A stretch of 23,228 nt of DNA, taken from contig CBFHSD010000037.1 in NCBI GenBank assembly GCA_965658375.1, positions 1-23,228 on the forward strand. Direction: 5' to 3'. Positions 1-7,823 of the stretch are shown here, in pieces (positions within the stretch are counted from its first letter, which is position 1; every line of letters begins with the position of its first letter). Below the pieces are notes generated by a model. The model was not told the origin of the DNA and searched no databases. It saw only the letters and a program-made list of their open reading frames with translations. The stretch comes from CBFHSD01 sp965658375 (lineage in GTDB: Bacteria; Bacteroidota; Bacteroidia; Flavobacteriales_G; Salibacteraceae). The position numbers and the translations under genes are program-made.

Positions 1-620
1 TCCTGTGTTTTTCCTATAACAACGGGTACTTCATACTTTATAATCCCAGCTTTTTCTCCAGCTATTTTTTCGAGTGTATTCCCTAAAAACTGCGTATGGT
101 CTAAAGAGATGTTTGTGATGATGCTTAGTTCTGGCGTAATTACATTGGTAGAGTCAAGTCTGCCTCCCATCCCTACTTCAATTAGCGCAATGTCTACCTG
201 ACTTTTAGAGAAATAATCAAAGGCTAAACCAACTGTCCATTCAAAGAATGACAAACCCATTTCCGAGAAGTCGGTTTTGTGGTTTTCGACAAATGAAACT
301 ACTTGAGCTTTGGGTATTTTTTTTCCATTGATTCTTATACGTTCTCTAAAGTCTTTCAGGTGTGGAGAGGTGTAGAGTCCAACTTTGTAACCGGCCTCTT
401 GTAAAACACTGGCTATCAGATGGCTTACGGATCCTTTTCCATTGGTTCCTCCCACATGAATGCTTTTGAACATTTTTTCTGGATGCCCAAGTACAGCCAT
501 GAGAGACAAGGTGTTTGAAAGGTCTGCTTTGTAAGCGGCTTTCCCTTGTCTTTGGAACATGGGCAATTGACTAAACAACCATTTTACCGTTTGTTGGTAG
601 GCATCAATTTGGTTTTCCAT
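1..620 (-). CDS. folC: Bifunctional folylpolyglutamate/dihydrofolate synthase, N-terminal part
   Basis: The first 206 codons of a gene that runs off the left edge. The start ATG is at 618-620 and the product begins MENQIDAYQQTVKWLF. FolC adds glutamate to folates (and in many bacteria joins glutamate to dihydropteroate) in the cytoplasm with ATP. The Mur-ligase/FolC P-loop is visible as HVGGTNGKGSVSH at about residues 55-67, followed by LYTSPHLKDFRERIRING and, near residue 150-180, IEVGMGGRLDSTN and TNISLDHTQFLG, all typical of FolC and distinct from Mur ligases. The C-terminal domain is missing because of the window edge, not because of damage. It is the last visible gene of a same-strand run from nhaD, 40 nt after the tonB-like gene, so co-transcription is likely. 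Family assignment is secure; which of the two activities it has cannot be read here. Confidence 0.93.
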   Translation of the reverse strand, partial: MENQIDAYQQTVKWLFSQLPMFQRQGKAAYKADLSNTLSLMAVLGHPEKMFKSIHVGGTNGKGSVSHLIASVLQEAGYKVGLYTSPHLKDFRERIRINGKKIPKAQVVSFVENHKTDFSEMGLSFFEWTVGLAFDYFSKSQVDIALIEVGMGGRLDSTNVITPELSIITNISLDHTQFLGNTLEKIAGEKAGIIKYEVPVVIGKTQ

Positions 621-660
621 AAAGTGTATTGATAAAAGAAAGAGGTGCTTTGATATGCGG

Positions 661-1464
661 TTAACGAACGAAGTGGTAGGTGATTTCTCCTACTTGATCA
701 AAAGGATCGCTGCCGGGTTCCCATTTGGTTTCAAGGGCAGATTTTTTTGCGGCTTTAACAAGACATTCGGCATAGTTTGTAGTTCCTCTCGTGGCTTCGG
801 CAGTTAAGGTATTACCGTTTTTATCAACCTTTACACGCATCACTACTTTACCTTCTTCTGGGCAGTTGGGCTTGTACTTTGGCTTTTGAAGAACACCTCT
901 ATTTCCAAGGGCATAGTCTCCATTGCCGCCACCACCACCGGTATAAGCTCCCGCATTTGGGTCGCCATTTTGTTGGCCCATGTTCCCTTCACCTTCAGTA
1001 TCACCCTCAGATTCTCCACCACCTGGTTGACCAAATAGGTTTGTAGCGTTGGTGATACGGCTATCTACTTGCCTTTCGGGTTCTTGAACTTCTGGTTCCT
1101 CTGGCTTAGTTTCTTGAACAGGTTGTTCTGTACTTTGATTGGGATTATTGTCGGGATTGTCTGGTACCTCAAGCTCTGAAGCATCATCAGTGAGAACATC
1201 GGGATTCGGGTCTGAATTGACCGTTTCAGATACTGTGGTTTGTGCAGGGTCGTCTAAAGGCATTTCTTCTGAGGGACCCGGGTTGTTGGTTTCAGTAGAT
1301 CCGAAACCCGAGTCTGTTGTTCCAAAGTTGACCAATATTCCTTGTTCAGGTTTGGGTACCATATAATTAAGGCCAAGGGTCATAAATAGAATCAACAGAA
1401 TGATATGAAACACGATGGTTCCAATCAATCCTTCTCTTTTATGTTTTTCGGCTAATACAGACAT
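661..1464 (-). CDS. TonB/TolA-like energy transducer of an ExbB-ExbD system
   Basis: A 267-residue protein with a short basic cytoplasmic start, one membrane helix (about residues 12-35) containing His20, and a long periplasmic region. The helix His recalls the conserved His of TonB/TolA anchors. The linker (about 40-190) is low complexity: acidic and Pro/Glu/Asn-rich first, then Gly-rich, not the Lys-Pro type of enterobacterial TonB. The last 78 residues look like the TonB/TolA C-terminal fold (GKVVMRVKVDKNGNTLTAEA, then an amphipathic helix and a final strand) and hold two cysteines, C201 and C234, that could form a disulfide. The gene starts 7 nt after exbD, so it is the third member of an exbB-exbD-tonB set that passes proton-motive energy to the outer membrane. 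Whether it serves TonB-dependent transporters or a Tol-like envelope role cannot be decided from sequence. Confidence 0.85.
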   Translation of the reverse strand: MSVLAEKHKREGLIGTIVFHIILLILFMTLGLNYMVPKPEQGILVNFGTTDSGFGSTETNNPGPSEEMPLDDPAQTTVSETVNSDPNPDVLTDDASELEVPDNPDNNPNQSTEQPVQETKPEEPEVQEPERQVDSRITNATNLFGQPGGGESEGDTEGEGNMGQQNGDPNAGAYTGGGGGNGDYALGNRGVLQKPKYKPNCPEEGKVVMRVKVDKNGNTLTAEATRGTTNYAECLVKAAKKSALETKWEPGSDPFDQVGEITYHFVR

Positions 1465-1471
1465 GTATCAA

Positions 1472-1873
1472 TTATTCTCCTGGAGTTGTGGCAAGAACGA
1501 GTTTGTATTTATTTCTATTCGCAATATCCATAATGTTTACAGCACTTTGCAAAGGGATGTCTCTATCGCAATGTAAAATGATACCAGGTTCTTCCTGACC
1601 GGCAAGTTCTTTTTTAATGCGGCTTTCTAAAGTGCTTTTTGGTACGGCTACTAAATTGTCTCCAATGTATACAGACAAGTCGTTTTTAATGGTGATGGAA
1701 ATGGTTTGCTTGCCCGTTGTTTTTCCTCCACTTTTTGGAAGGCGCACGTTTAGTGCATTTGGGCTAATCATGGTGGAGATGATGATAAAGAATATGAGCA
1801 ATAAGAACACGATATCTGTCATGCTCGACATGCTAAATGAAGCACTTACCTTATTTCTTCCTTTAATTGCCAT
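1472..1873 (-). CDS. exbD: Biopolymer transport protein ExbD (TolR-like)
   Basis: A 133-residue protein of the usual ExbD/TolR length. It has a short cytoplasmic start, a single membrane helix at about residues 17-37 (MTDIVFLLLIFFIIIS) carrying the key aspartate D20, and a small periplasmic domain (about 45-133). In the family this aspartate takes part in proton passage at the ExbB-ExbD interface. The periplasmic part has the pattern ISITIKNDLSVYIGDN...IILHCDRDIPLQSAVNIMDIANRNKYKLVLAT that is standard for ExbD. The start ATG lies one base after the exbB stop codon and the tonB-like gene starts 7 nt downstream, so the three are almost certainly co-translated. Only one ExbD copy is present here. 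Family assignment is firm; ExbD and TolR are not easily separated on sequence alone in this phylum. Confidence 0.93.
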   Translation of the reverse strand: MAIKGRNKVSASFSMSSMTDIVFLLLIFFIIISTMISPNALNVRLPKSGGKTTGKQTISITIKNDLSVYIGDNLVAVPKSTLESRIKKELAGQEEPGIILHCDRDIPLQSAVNIMDIANRNKYKLVLATTPGE

Positions 1874-1874
1874 A

Positions 1875-2582
1875 TTAAGCTGGTTCTTGAAGCATATCTG
1901 TAAACTGAACAGCTACTTGTTCCATTTTGTAACTTACAGAATCTAGCTGTGATACTAGCAAATTGTAAGCCAAATAAGCAATGATACCAATAACAAGACC
2001 TGCTGCTGTGGTTACCATGGCTTGCATAATACCACCTGAAAGTGCATCTAACTCTACGTTGTTACCCGAGGTTGACATTTCATGAAAAGTGGTGATCATA
2101 CCTATTACTGTTCCTAAAAAACCAATCATTGGTGCGGCTCCAGAGATGGTGGCCTCAATAGACATTGATTGTTCGAGTTGGTTTACTTCTAACTCTCCCT
2201 CTTTTTCAATAGCCATTACAATATCTGGCATTGGTTTGCCAATACGCATAATTCCTTTAAGAATCATTCTTGAATAAGGGTTATTGATGGATTGACAAAG
2301 TTTTTTGGCATCTTCAACTTTACCTTCATAGATAAGGTCTCTTACTTCATTCATGAAGCTGAGGTCGGCCTTTTTTACTTTAGAAATAGAGCGTGCGCGT
2401 TCTATAAAAATGTAAACGGCAATTACCGAAAGAATCGCTAAAGGAATCATGATATACCAACCACCACCTTGAATGAGTTCAAGTATGCTTAGTGTTTCTT
2501 CTGCCGGTACAATATCAGCTGCCTGTTCAGCAGCTTCGGCTCCGGTCTGAGTGTTAATCTGTAAAAAAAAGTTTTGCAACAT
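1875..2582 (-). CDS. exbB: MotA/TolQ/ExbB proton channel family protein
   Basis: A 235-residue inner-membrane protein that forms the stator-like channel of an ExbB-ExbD motor. Three membrane helices are visible: about residues 42-60 (YIMIPLAILSVIAVYIFIE), 148-166 (SGAAPMIGFLGTVIGMITT) and 185-210 (IMQAMVTTAAGLVIGIIAYLAY). The second and third carry the family signature, GFLGTVIGM and the TTAAGL stretch. A long cytoplasmic loop lies between helices 1 and 2, as in the family. The acidic first 35 residues before helix 1 would be periplasmic, as is common in ExbB. The gene lies 35 nt after nhaD and 1 nt before exbD, and I find no promoter element in the nhaD-exbB gap, so an operon starting at or before nhaD is the simplest reading. 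Confidence 0.93.
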   Translation of the reverse strand: MLQNFFLQINTQTGAEAAEQAADIVPAEETLSILELIQGGGWYIMIPLAILSVIAVYIFIERARSISKVKKADLSFMNEVRDLIYEGKVEDAKKLCQSINNPYSRMILKGIMRIGKPMPDIVMAIEKEGELEVNQLEQSMSIEATISGAAPMIGFLGTVIGMITTFHEMSTSGNNVELDALSGGIMQAMVTTAAGLVIGIIAYLAYNLLVSQLDSVSYKMEQVAVQFTDMLQEPA

Positions 2583-2617
2583 AATCTATATCTAATTACG
2601 GTTGAATCGAAGTATTA

Positions 2618-4054
2618 TTACATTCCGTGTATTACGTAATAATAGGCACCACCTGCTAAGTAACCGGCTAAGGCCAAAAGTGAAATTCGTTTGATATACC
2701 AAACAAAGTTGATCTTAACAAGACCCATGATTGCTACACCTGCGGCAGAGCCAATAATCAAGCAGCTTCCACCTGTACCCGCAGTGTAAGCCAAGAATTC
2801 CCAGAATTCATGATCAACAGGGTATGAAACACCAGTCTGTAGAGGTCCAATTTCATACATTCCCATGGCACCAGCCACAAGAGGCACGTTATCTACAATG
2901 GAAGAAAGTAAACCAATTACTATATCTATTGCGTAAATATTACCGTTAAAGGCTTTTTCTAAACCTGCTGCCATTTGGGTTAAGTGCCCTGCAGATTGCA
3001 ATGAACCTACTGCGAGTAAAATCCCTAAGAAGAACATGATAGATGAAGTGTCAATCTTTCTCAAAACGTTGGCAACTGATAATTTAGATTTTGCACGGGC
3101 ACTTTTTCTTCTATGAAGAATTTCGGTAAGAGTCCACATCATCCCTAAGCCAAGTAAAACACCCATGAAAGGGGGGAGGTGTGTAAGTGTTTTATATACT
3201 GGAACCTGAAGTAAGCTGATGACTCCTAGGAAGAAAACAAGTTTTCGCTCTTTATCTGTGGTGATTTCTTGATCCTCATCTAAGCCTTCGGTAGAGGGTT
3301 TCTTAACGTTTCCTTTGAGAGTGAAACTTAGAATAATCAAAGGAACCAACAAGCTAATGAGAGATGGCACAAACACATTGGCTACAATGTTTGCTGCGGT
3401 AATTTGCCCTCCAATCCAAAGCATGATGGTTGTAACATCTCCAATAGGTGACCATGCACCACCAGAGTTAGCAGCAATGACGGTAACCCCAGCAAAAAGC
3501 CAAAGGTCTTCTTTATCTTCAATAAGTTTTTTAAGCAAAGCAGCCATTACAATGGCAGTAGTAAGATTATCTAGTGCAGCGGAAAAGAAGAAGGTTAAAA
3601 GACTCAAAATCCAAATTAAAGTGGACTTTTTAGTTGTCGTAATTTTATCGGTAATTACACTAAAGCCACCGTGAGCATCTATTAATTCTACTATAGTCAT
3701 TGCACCAAGAAGAAAGAATAAGATTTCCGCGATTTCAACAACGTGGTGCTGAAGCTCGTGACCAATGAAGTGATTAAGCACAGAACTTGTAGAATCATGT
3801 GCGTTCCACTTCTCAACATTTAATCCTTCCAAGTATTCGCGTAAGGGCTTGATGAAATCTCCGGAGCTACCAATAAATTCAGTGATACTCCAACCGTAAT
3901 CAACACCGTAGATTACATCTGCTCCAAAAACCAGAATAGTCCATAATGTGATACCCGTTACAAGTGCAGATGCAGCTTTGTCAATTAGAAAGTTGTGTTC
4001 TAGAGCTATAAATAGATAGCCAATTACAAACACGACAACCATTAAAGTATACAT
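2618..4054 (-). CDS. nhaD: Na+/H+ antiporter, NhaD type
   Basis: A 478-residue polytopic membrane protein of the ArsB/NhaD ion transporter superfamily. NhaD exports sodium (and lithium) in exchange for protons and is common in marine and halotolerant bacteria. About 12 hydrophobic segments can be counted. Signature stretches are AALDNLTTAIVMAAL (about residues 159-173), NSGGAWSPIGDVTTIMLW (196-213) and, in the second half, LLSSIVDNVPLVAGAMGMY, the two DN motifs lying in the discontinuous helices of the fold. The N-terminal 100 residues include a hydrophilic loop typical of NhaD but not of ArsB. The gene is followed after 35 nt by exbB on the same strand. It is preceded by 101 non-coding bases after the dehydrogenase, with only weak promoter-like elements. 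The start ATG at 4052-4054 begins directly with the first membrane helix. Ion preference is inferred from family. Confidence 0.92.
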   Translation of the reverse strand: MYTLMVVVFVIGYLFIALEHNFLIDKAASALVTGITLWTILVFGADVIYGVDYGWSITEFIGSSGDFIKPLREYLEGLNVEKWNAHDSTSSVLNHFIGHELQHHVVEIAEILFFLLGAMTIVELIDAHGGFSVITDKITTTKKSTLIWILSLLTFFFSAALDNLTTAIVMAALLKKLIEDKEDLWLFAGVTVIAANSGGAWSPIGDVTTIMLWIGGQITAANIVANVFVPSLISLLVPLIILSFTLKGNVKKPSTEGLDEDQEITTDKERKLVFFLGVISLLQVPVYKTLTHLPPFMGVLLGLGMMWTLTEILHRRKSARAKSKLSVANVLRKIDTSSIMFFLGILLAVGSLQSAGHLTQMAAGLEKAFNGNIYAIDIVIGLLSSIVDNVPLVAGAMGMYEIGPLQTGVSYPVDHEFWEFLAYTAGTGGSCLIIGSAAGVAIMGLVKINFVWYIKRISLLALAGYLAGGAYYYVIHGM

Positions 4055-4072
4055 ATCAAATGTTTTAGAGAA

Positions 4073-4084
4073 TTCAAATTTGAA
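4073..4084. promoter_or_regulatory. 12-bp palindrome upstream of nhaD
   Basis: TTCAAATTTGAA is a perfect inverted repeat 18 bp before the nhaD start codon. Its 10-bp core TCAAATTTGA also lies just before the porV start. It could be an operator, but AT-rich palindromes arise by chance easily. The rest of the 101-nt nhaD leader holds two imperfect -7-like elements on the minus strand (4082-4089 and 4096-4103, one mismatch each to TAnnTTTG). Confidence 0.2.
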
Positions 4085-4155
4085 AAATACTCCACCGAAA
4101 ATACGCGATAGAGTGAAAACTTTTTGTTGAAGATATTAACACTAAATCGTTAAGT

Positions 4156-5388
4156 TTAGACAAGTTGACCAAGGGCAATTGAGAATGCGCTTTTGGCAAT
4201 ATTTGTTTTACCTGGGTTTATTTCATGCGTTTTAGCCATTGCTTTTTTGATGATTTCGGAAGTGTCTTCAAAAATGGCTTCATCAGTCATTTGAATATTG
4301 TCTTGCATCAAATATCCAAAAACACGCGCCATGCCACAGTTTGATATGAAATCAGGGATGATACTGATGTTTTCATCGGCATGTTCAGATATTGCTCCAA
4401 AGAATATTTCAGGATCTGCAAAAGGCACGTTTGCGCCACTAGAGATCACTTCCATTCCTGATGCAATCATTCTATCCAGTTGGTCTCTTGTAATCAATCT
4501 CGAGGCTGCACATGGAATAAATACTTCGGCTTTCAAGTCCCAAAATTTTGCGTTCACTTCTTCAAATGATTGCATATCAGGGTGATTCAATTGATTTCCA
4601 TTTTTAGACTCGAACAATTGACGAATCTCTTCCAACCCAAAACCTTCCTCGCTGATTAAGCCGCCAGAACGGTCAAGAATACCAACGATTTTTGCTCCAT
4701 TCTGTGCTAAATAATAGGCTCCTGCAGAAGCTACATTACCCCACCCTTGAACCAATACTCTTTTACCTTTAAGGCTTCCGCCCCAGGTTGAGTAGAAGTG
4801 TTTTACAGATTCGGAAACACCCCATCCGGTAATCATATCTGCAATGGTGTAACCCTTGCTTACGTTTGGAGAATAGGCAGCACTTTCTATAGGCTTAATA
4901 ACACCTCTTCTAAGCTGACCGATTTTCTTGATTTTTTGTGCTTCACTTGGTTTGTAATGCCCAACAAAAACTCCTTCTTGAGGGTGCCACACTCCATTGT
5001 CTTCGGTAATTGGTATTACTTCATGAATTTCATCAACATTCAAATCACCTCCAGTGCCGTAATAATGCTTTAATAAAGGAGTTACCGCTGCATACCATCT
5101 TTTAAGAACACCTTCTTTTCTTGGGTCAATCGGATCAAAGTTGATCCCAGATTTAGCGCCACCAATTGCAGGGCCAGAAACGGTAAACTTTACTTCCATG
5201 GTTTTAGCCAAAGACTCTACTTCTCTTTTATCAAGACCCACACGCATGCGCGTTCCACCACCGGCAGCTCCACCTCTTAATGAATTGATTACTACCCATC
5301 CTTCGGCTTCTGTTTCTGCGTCTTTCCATTCGAAAACTACTTCAGGACGCTTGTGCTCAAACTTGTTTAATAGCGTTTTAAAATCCAT
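4156..5388 (-). CDS. Glu/Leu/Phe/Val-type amino acid dehydrogenase
   Basis: A 410-residue NAD(P)-dependent amino acid dehydrogenase that would interconvert an L-amino acid with its 2-oxo acid and ammonia in the cytoplasm. The N-terminal catalytic domain shows GGGTRMRV (43-50), the two active-site lysines in MEVKFTV (K67) and GPAIGGAKSGI (K79), and the catalytic aspartate in GTGGDLNVDE (D115). The Rossmann domain has VQGWGNVASAGAYYLAQ (about 213-229) with D239 at the end of the second strand, which favours NAD. The usual EGAN loop after the nucleotide domain is replaced by SSGANVPF. Length suits glutamate dehydrogenase better than leucine dehydrogenase (about 365), but the loops differ from both, so the substrate is left open. 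It has its own candidate promoter, within the end of anmK, and no clear terminator before nhaD. Confidence 0.88.
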   Translation of the reverse strand: MDFKTLLNKFEHKRPEVVFEWKDAETEAEGWVVINSLRGGAAGGGTRMRVGLDKREVESLAKTMEVKFTVSGPAIGGAKSGINFDPIDPRKEGVLKRWYAAVTPLLKHYYGTGGDLNVDEIHEVIPITEDNGVWHPQEGVFVGHYKPSEAQKIKKIGQLRRGVIKPIESAAYSPNVSKGYTIADMITGWGVSESVKHFYSTWGGSLKGKRVLVQGWGNVASAGAYYLAQNGAKIVGILDRSGGLISEEGFGLEEIRQLFESKNGNQLNHPDMQSFEEVNAKFWDLKAEVFIPCAASRLITRDQLDRMIASGMEVISSGANVPFADPEIFFGAISEHADENISIIPDFISNCGMARVFGYLMQDNIQMTDEAIFEDTSEIIKKAMAKTHEINPGKTNIAKSAFSIALGQLV

Positions 5389-5414
5389 TGCGTGTGCTTT
5401 TAAGATTAAGGCAT

Positions 5415-5422
5415 CAAAAATA
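5415..5422 (-). promoter_or_regulatory. Candidate -7 element for the amino acid dehydrogenase gene
   Basis: On the minus strand this reads TATTTTTG, an exact match to the Bacteroidota -7 consensus TAnnTTTG, 26 bp before the dehydrogenase ATG. No clear -33 TTTG is found at the right distance, which lies inside the end of anmK. It suggests that the dehydrogenase is transcribed separately from anmK. Confidence 0.4.
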
Positions 5423-5436
5423 ACATTTGAAAGCAG

Positions 5437-6534
5437 TTATCGAGCGCTACTTGGAAGGTAAATTCTTCCTGAACAATGGTCTTCTTTTGCGCCAGTGACA
5501 GAAGAGAGAACATTGGTTTCGCCTTTGAGTTTTAGAACACCGAGAAATGCAAATATGAGTGCCTCTTTGTATTCAATCAATTCACTGTTGCCTTTAACAA
5601 GCTTAGTTTGAGAAGTGCTTTTGATTTTATCAATTAAAAAGGTATTCAGAGTCCCTCCACCAGTTACTAAGCATGTGTTGATGTTAAGCTTCTGGAGTGT
5701 TGCAGAAATTTGTTGAGAAAAGTGCTCAATGCAGGTATGTAAAAGATCAGGTATTGGGTGTTGGTCAAAGACGGTAAGAATAGGATTAACATGAGCAATG
5801 AGCCACTCTGTTCCTAAAGATTTGGGATAACTTTCATTGTAGAAAGAAATGGAGTTCAGGAGTTTTAGTAGTTCTGGAATAGACTTTCCACTCTTTGCAA
5901 TCTTTCCTCGGTCATCATAAGGAAGTCCTAATTGCGCACAGAATACATTCAACACCACATTTACAGGACAAATATCAAAGGCTATTCTGTCATCTCCAAT
6001 CTTCGAAGAGATGTTGGCGTATCCTCCTAAGTTCAAACAAGCATCGTACTCATGGAATAACAATTCATCACCAATAGGTACAAGTGGTGCTCCTTGTCCG
6101 CCAAGTTGTACATCTTGAGTTCTAAAATCATTAATGACAGGCAATTGAATTAAACTACTCATTACCGCTCCATTCCCAACTTGTAAAGTCAACCCTTTCG
6201 AAGGTTCATGAAATATCGTATGTCCATGTGAGCAAATAGCATCTAAATGTTCGATGGAGTATTTCTGAATAAACCCATTGACAGATTCTGCCTGAAATGT
6301 ACCAAACCAAAAGTCTAGTTCCTTTAATTCTAGTTGATTTAATGAAAATCCATCCCTCAACTTTTCTTTTATCTCTTGAGTGTAGGCAATGGTTTCCGCA
6401 TGATTGATCTTATAACTCCATTTTTGATTGATAAGGGTAAAGCGACAATGTGCAATATCCAATCCGTCTAAAGATGTGCCAGACATTAAACCAATTGTAT
6501 TGAAGCTGTGTTTGTTATTCTGGATGGATGTCAT
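5437..6534 (-). CDS. anmK: Anhydro-N-acetylmuramic acid kinase
   Basis: A 365-residue sugar kinase, the normal length for AnmK. The enzyme opens the 1,6-anhydro ring of anhydro-MurNAc released from peptidoglycan and phosphorylates it to MurNAc-6-phosphate in the cytoplasm. The phosphate-binding motif GLMSGTSLDGLDIAHC is at residues 15-30. Further family blocks are CSHGHTIFHEP, LQVGNGAVMSSL, the catalytic-loop region NDFRTQDVQLGGQGAPLVP, NLGGYANIS and, late, CLVTGGGTLNTFLI, typical of the ASKHA fold. No murQ or nagZ gene is adjacent, so the rest of the recycling route must be elsewhere. It is divergent from the acyl-CoA dehydrogenase gene with 65 bp between; no good minus-strand promoter match is seen in that gap. 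The dehydrogenase ATG lies 48 bp beyond the stop. Confidence 0.95.
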   Translation of the reverse strand: MTSIQNNKHSFNTIGLMSGTSLDGLDIAHCRFTLINQKWSYKINHAETIAYTQEIKEKLRDGFSLNQLELKELDFWFGTFQAESVNGFIQKYSIEHLDAICSHGHTIFHEPSKGLTLQVGNGAVMSSLIQLPVINDFRTQDVQLGGQGAPLVPIGDELLFHEYDACLNLGGYANISSKIGDDRIAFDICPVNVVLNVFCAQLGLPYDDRGKIAKSGKSIPELLKLLNSISFYNESYPKSLGTEWLIAHVNPILTVFDQHPIPDLLHTCIEHFSQQISATLQKLNINTCLVTGGGTLNTFLIDKIKSTSQTKLVKGNSELIEYKEALIFAFLGVLKLKGETNVLSSVTGAKEDHCSGRIYLPSSAR

Positions 6535-6551
6535 TAAGTCAAGAGAAAGTT

Positions 6552-6559
6552 TAATTTCG
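6552..6559 (+). promoter_or_regulatory. Weak -7-like element before acyl-CoA dehydrogenase
   Basis: TAATTTCG matches TAnnTTTG with one mismatch and lies 40 bp before the ATG of the acyl-CoA dehydrogenase, the same distance as the better element before porU. There is no recognisable -33 box. Low confidence. Confidence 0.25.
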
Positions 6560-6599
6560 CGAATCTTATAAAATTAGTTAATTCAAGAAGCATAGATAT

Positions 6600-7742
6600 A
6601 TGAATTTTCAACTTACTGAAGAGCAACTTGCTGTTAGAGATGCGGCTAAAGACTTTGCACAGAATGTGCTTAAGCCTGGAGTAATTGAGCGTGATGAAAA
6701 GCAAGAATTTGCTAGAGATGAAATGAAGCAACTCGGAGAGCTTGGATTCATGGGAATGATGGTAGATCCAAAATATGGTGGAAGCGGCATGGATACCCTT
6801 TCTTATGTTTTGGCAATGGAAGAGATATCGAAGATAGATGCTTCAGTATCTGTAGCTATGTCGGTGAATAATTCTCTTGTTTGCTGGGGTATAGAGAAGT
6901 TTGCTAACGAAGAGCAAAAAGAAAAATATTTGAAACCATTGGCTACAGGTGAAAAACTTGGCGCCTTTTGTTTGAGTGAACCAGAAGCTGGATCCGATGC
7001 TACATCACAAACAACAACAGCAGAGGACAAAGGTGACTACTACCTATTAAATGGCACAAAAAACTGGATCACCAATGGTGGTAATGCAGATACCTATTTG
7101 GTAATTGCACAAACAGATAGAGATAAAGGGCATAGAGGAATCAACGTTCTTATCATTGAGAAAGGAATGGAAGGTTTCGTAATTGGAGCCAAAGAGAATA
7201 AAATGGGAATAAGAGGTTCTGATACACATACCTTGATTTTCAATGATGTTAAAGTTCCTAAGGCCAACCGTATTGGTGAAGACGGATTCGGTTTCAAATT
7301 TGCCATGAAGACTTTAGAAGGTGGTAGAATTGGTATTGCTTCTCAAGCTTTAGGAATAGCCTCTGGTGCATATGAATTGGCTCTTGCTTATTCCAAAGAG
7401 CGCAAAGCTTTTGGAAAAGAAATCAGCAAGCACCAAGGTATTGCATTTAAATTGGCTGACATGGCAACGGAAATTGATGCTGCAAGATTACTTTGCTTAA
7501 AAGCGGCAGCAATCAAAGACGAAGGTGGAAACATTGGAGAAGCCAGTGCAATGGCCAAGTTGTTTGCCTCTAGAGTAGCAATGTGGGTAACCACGGAAGC
7601 TGTTCAAGTACACGGTGGTTACGGTTACGTAAAAGAATATCATGTAGAGCGACTTATGAGAGATGCGAAAATCACTCAGATTTATGAAGGTACTTCAGAG
7701 ATCCAAAAGATTGTGATTAGCCGTTCTGTGTTGAACAAATAA
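6600..7742 (+). CDS. Acyl-CoA dehydrogenase (short-chain/butyryl-CoA type)
   Basis: A 380-residue flavoenzyme of the acyl-CoA dehydrogenase family, which introduces the trans-2 double bond into acyl-CoA during fatty acid or branched-chain amino acid breakdown and passes electrons to ETF. The three domains are all present: an N-terminal helical domain starting FQLTEEQLAVRDAAKDFA, the beta domain with FCLSEPEAGSDATS (123-136) and the FAD-contacting NGTKNWITNGG block, and a C-terminal helical domain with the VQVHGGYGYVKEYHVERLMRDAKI block. YEGTSEIQ (362-369) gives the catalytic base E363, in the position used by short- and medium-chain enzymes. Glycine-rich GGRIGIASQALGIASGA is also typical. Exact chain-length preference cannot be read. 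The gene is monocistronic: it is divergent from anmK and ends at a strong terminator facing murF. Confidence 0.95.
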   Translation: MNFQLTEEQLAVRDAAKDFAQNVLKPGVIERDEKQEFARDEMKQLGELGFMGMMVDPKYGGSGMDTLSYVLAMEEISKIDASVSVAMSVNNSLVCWGIEKFANEEQKEKYLKPLATGEKLGAFCLSEPEAGSDATSQTTTAEDKGDYYLLNGTKNWITNGGNADTYLVIAQTDRDKGHRGINVLIIEKGMEGFVIGAKENKMGIRGSDTHTLIFNDVKVPKANRIGEDGFGFKFAMKTLEGGRIGIASQALGIASGAYELALAYSKERKAFGKEISKHQGIAFKLADMATEIDAARLLCLKAAAIKDEGGNIGEASAMAKLFASRVAMWVTTEAVQVHGGYGYVKEYHVERLMRDAKITQIYEGTSEIQKIVISRSVLNK

Positions 7743-7764
7743 CTAAGATTTTAGATAGAATTTG

Positions 7765-7796
7765 AAGCCTCAGTCAATAGCTGGGGCTTTTTTGCT
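7765..7796 (+). terminator. Rho-independent terminator after acyl-CoA dehydrogenase
   Basis: A 9-bp stem, AAGCCTCAG pairing with CTGGGGCTT (one G-T pair), closes a 7-nt loop and is followed by a run of T. It lies 23 nt after the stop codon. The A-run on the other side is weak, so it mainly serves the plus strand. Confidence 0.85.
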
Positions 7797-7823
7797 TTTT
7801 AACATCTTCTTAGAGCGCAAGAA

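Noticed and set aside
920..1060. Repeat-like GGT/GGC-rich tract
   Set aside because: It codes the glycine-rich linker of the TonB-like protein; low complexity rather than a DNA repeat element.
2630..2641. Palindrome TATTACGTAATA
   Set aside because: It lies within the end of the nhaD coding sequence, has no loop or T-run, and no sign of being a terminator or operator.
4100..4155. Possible terminator after the dehydrogenase gene
   Set aside because: Only short AT stems of about 5 bp (such as TTAAC with GTTAA) without a T-run; too weak to call.
5141..5461. Plus-strand open frame of 106 codons opposite the dehydrogenase
   Set aside because: Shadow of the catalytic-domain coding sequence; no leader signals.
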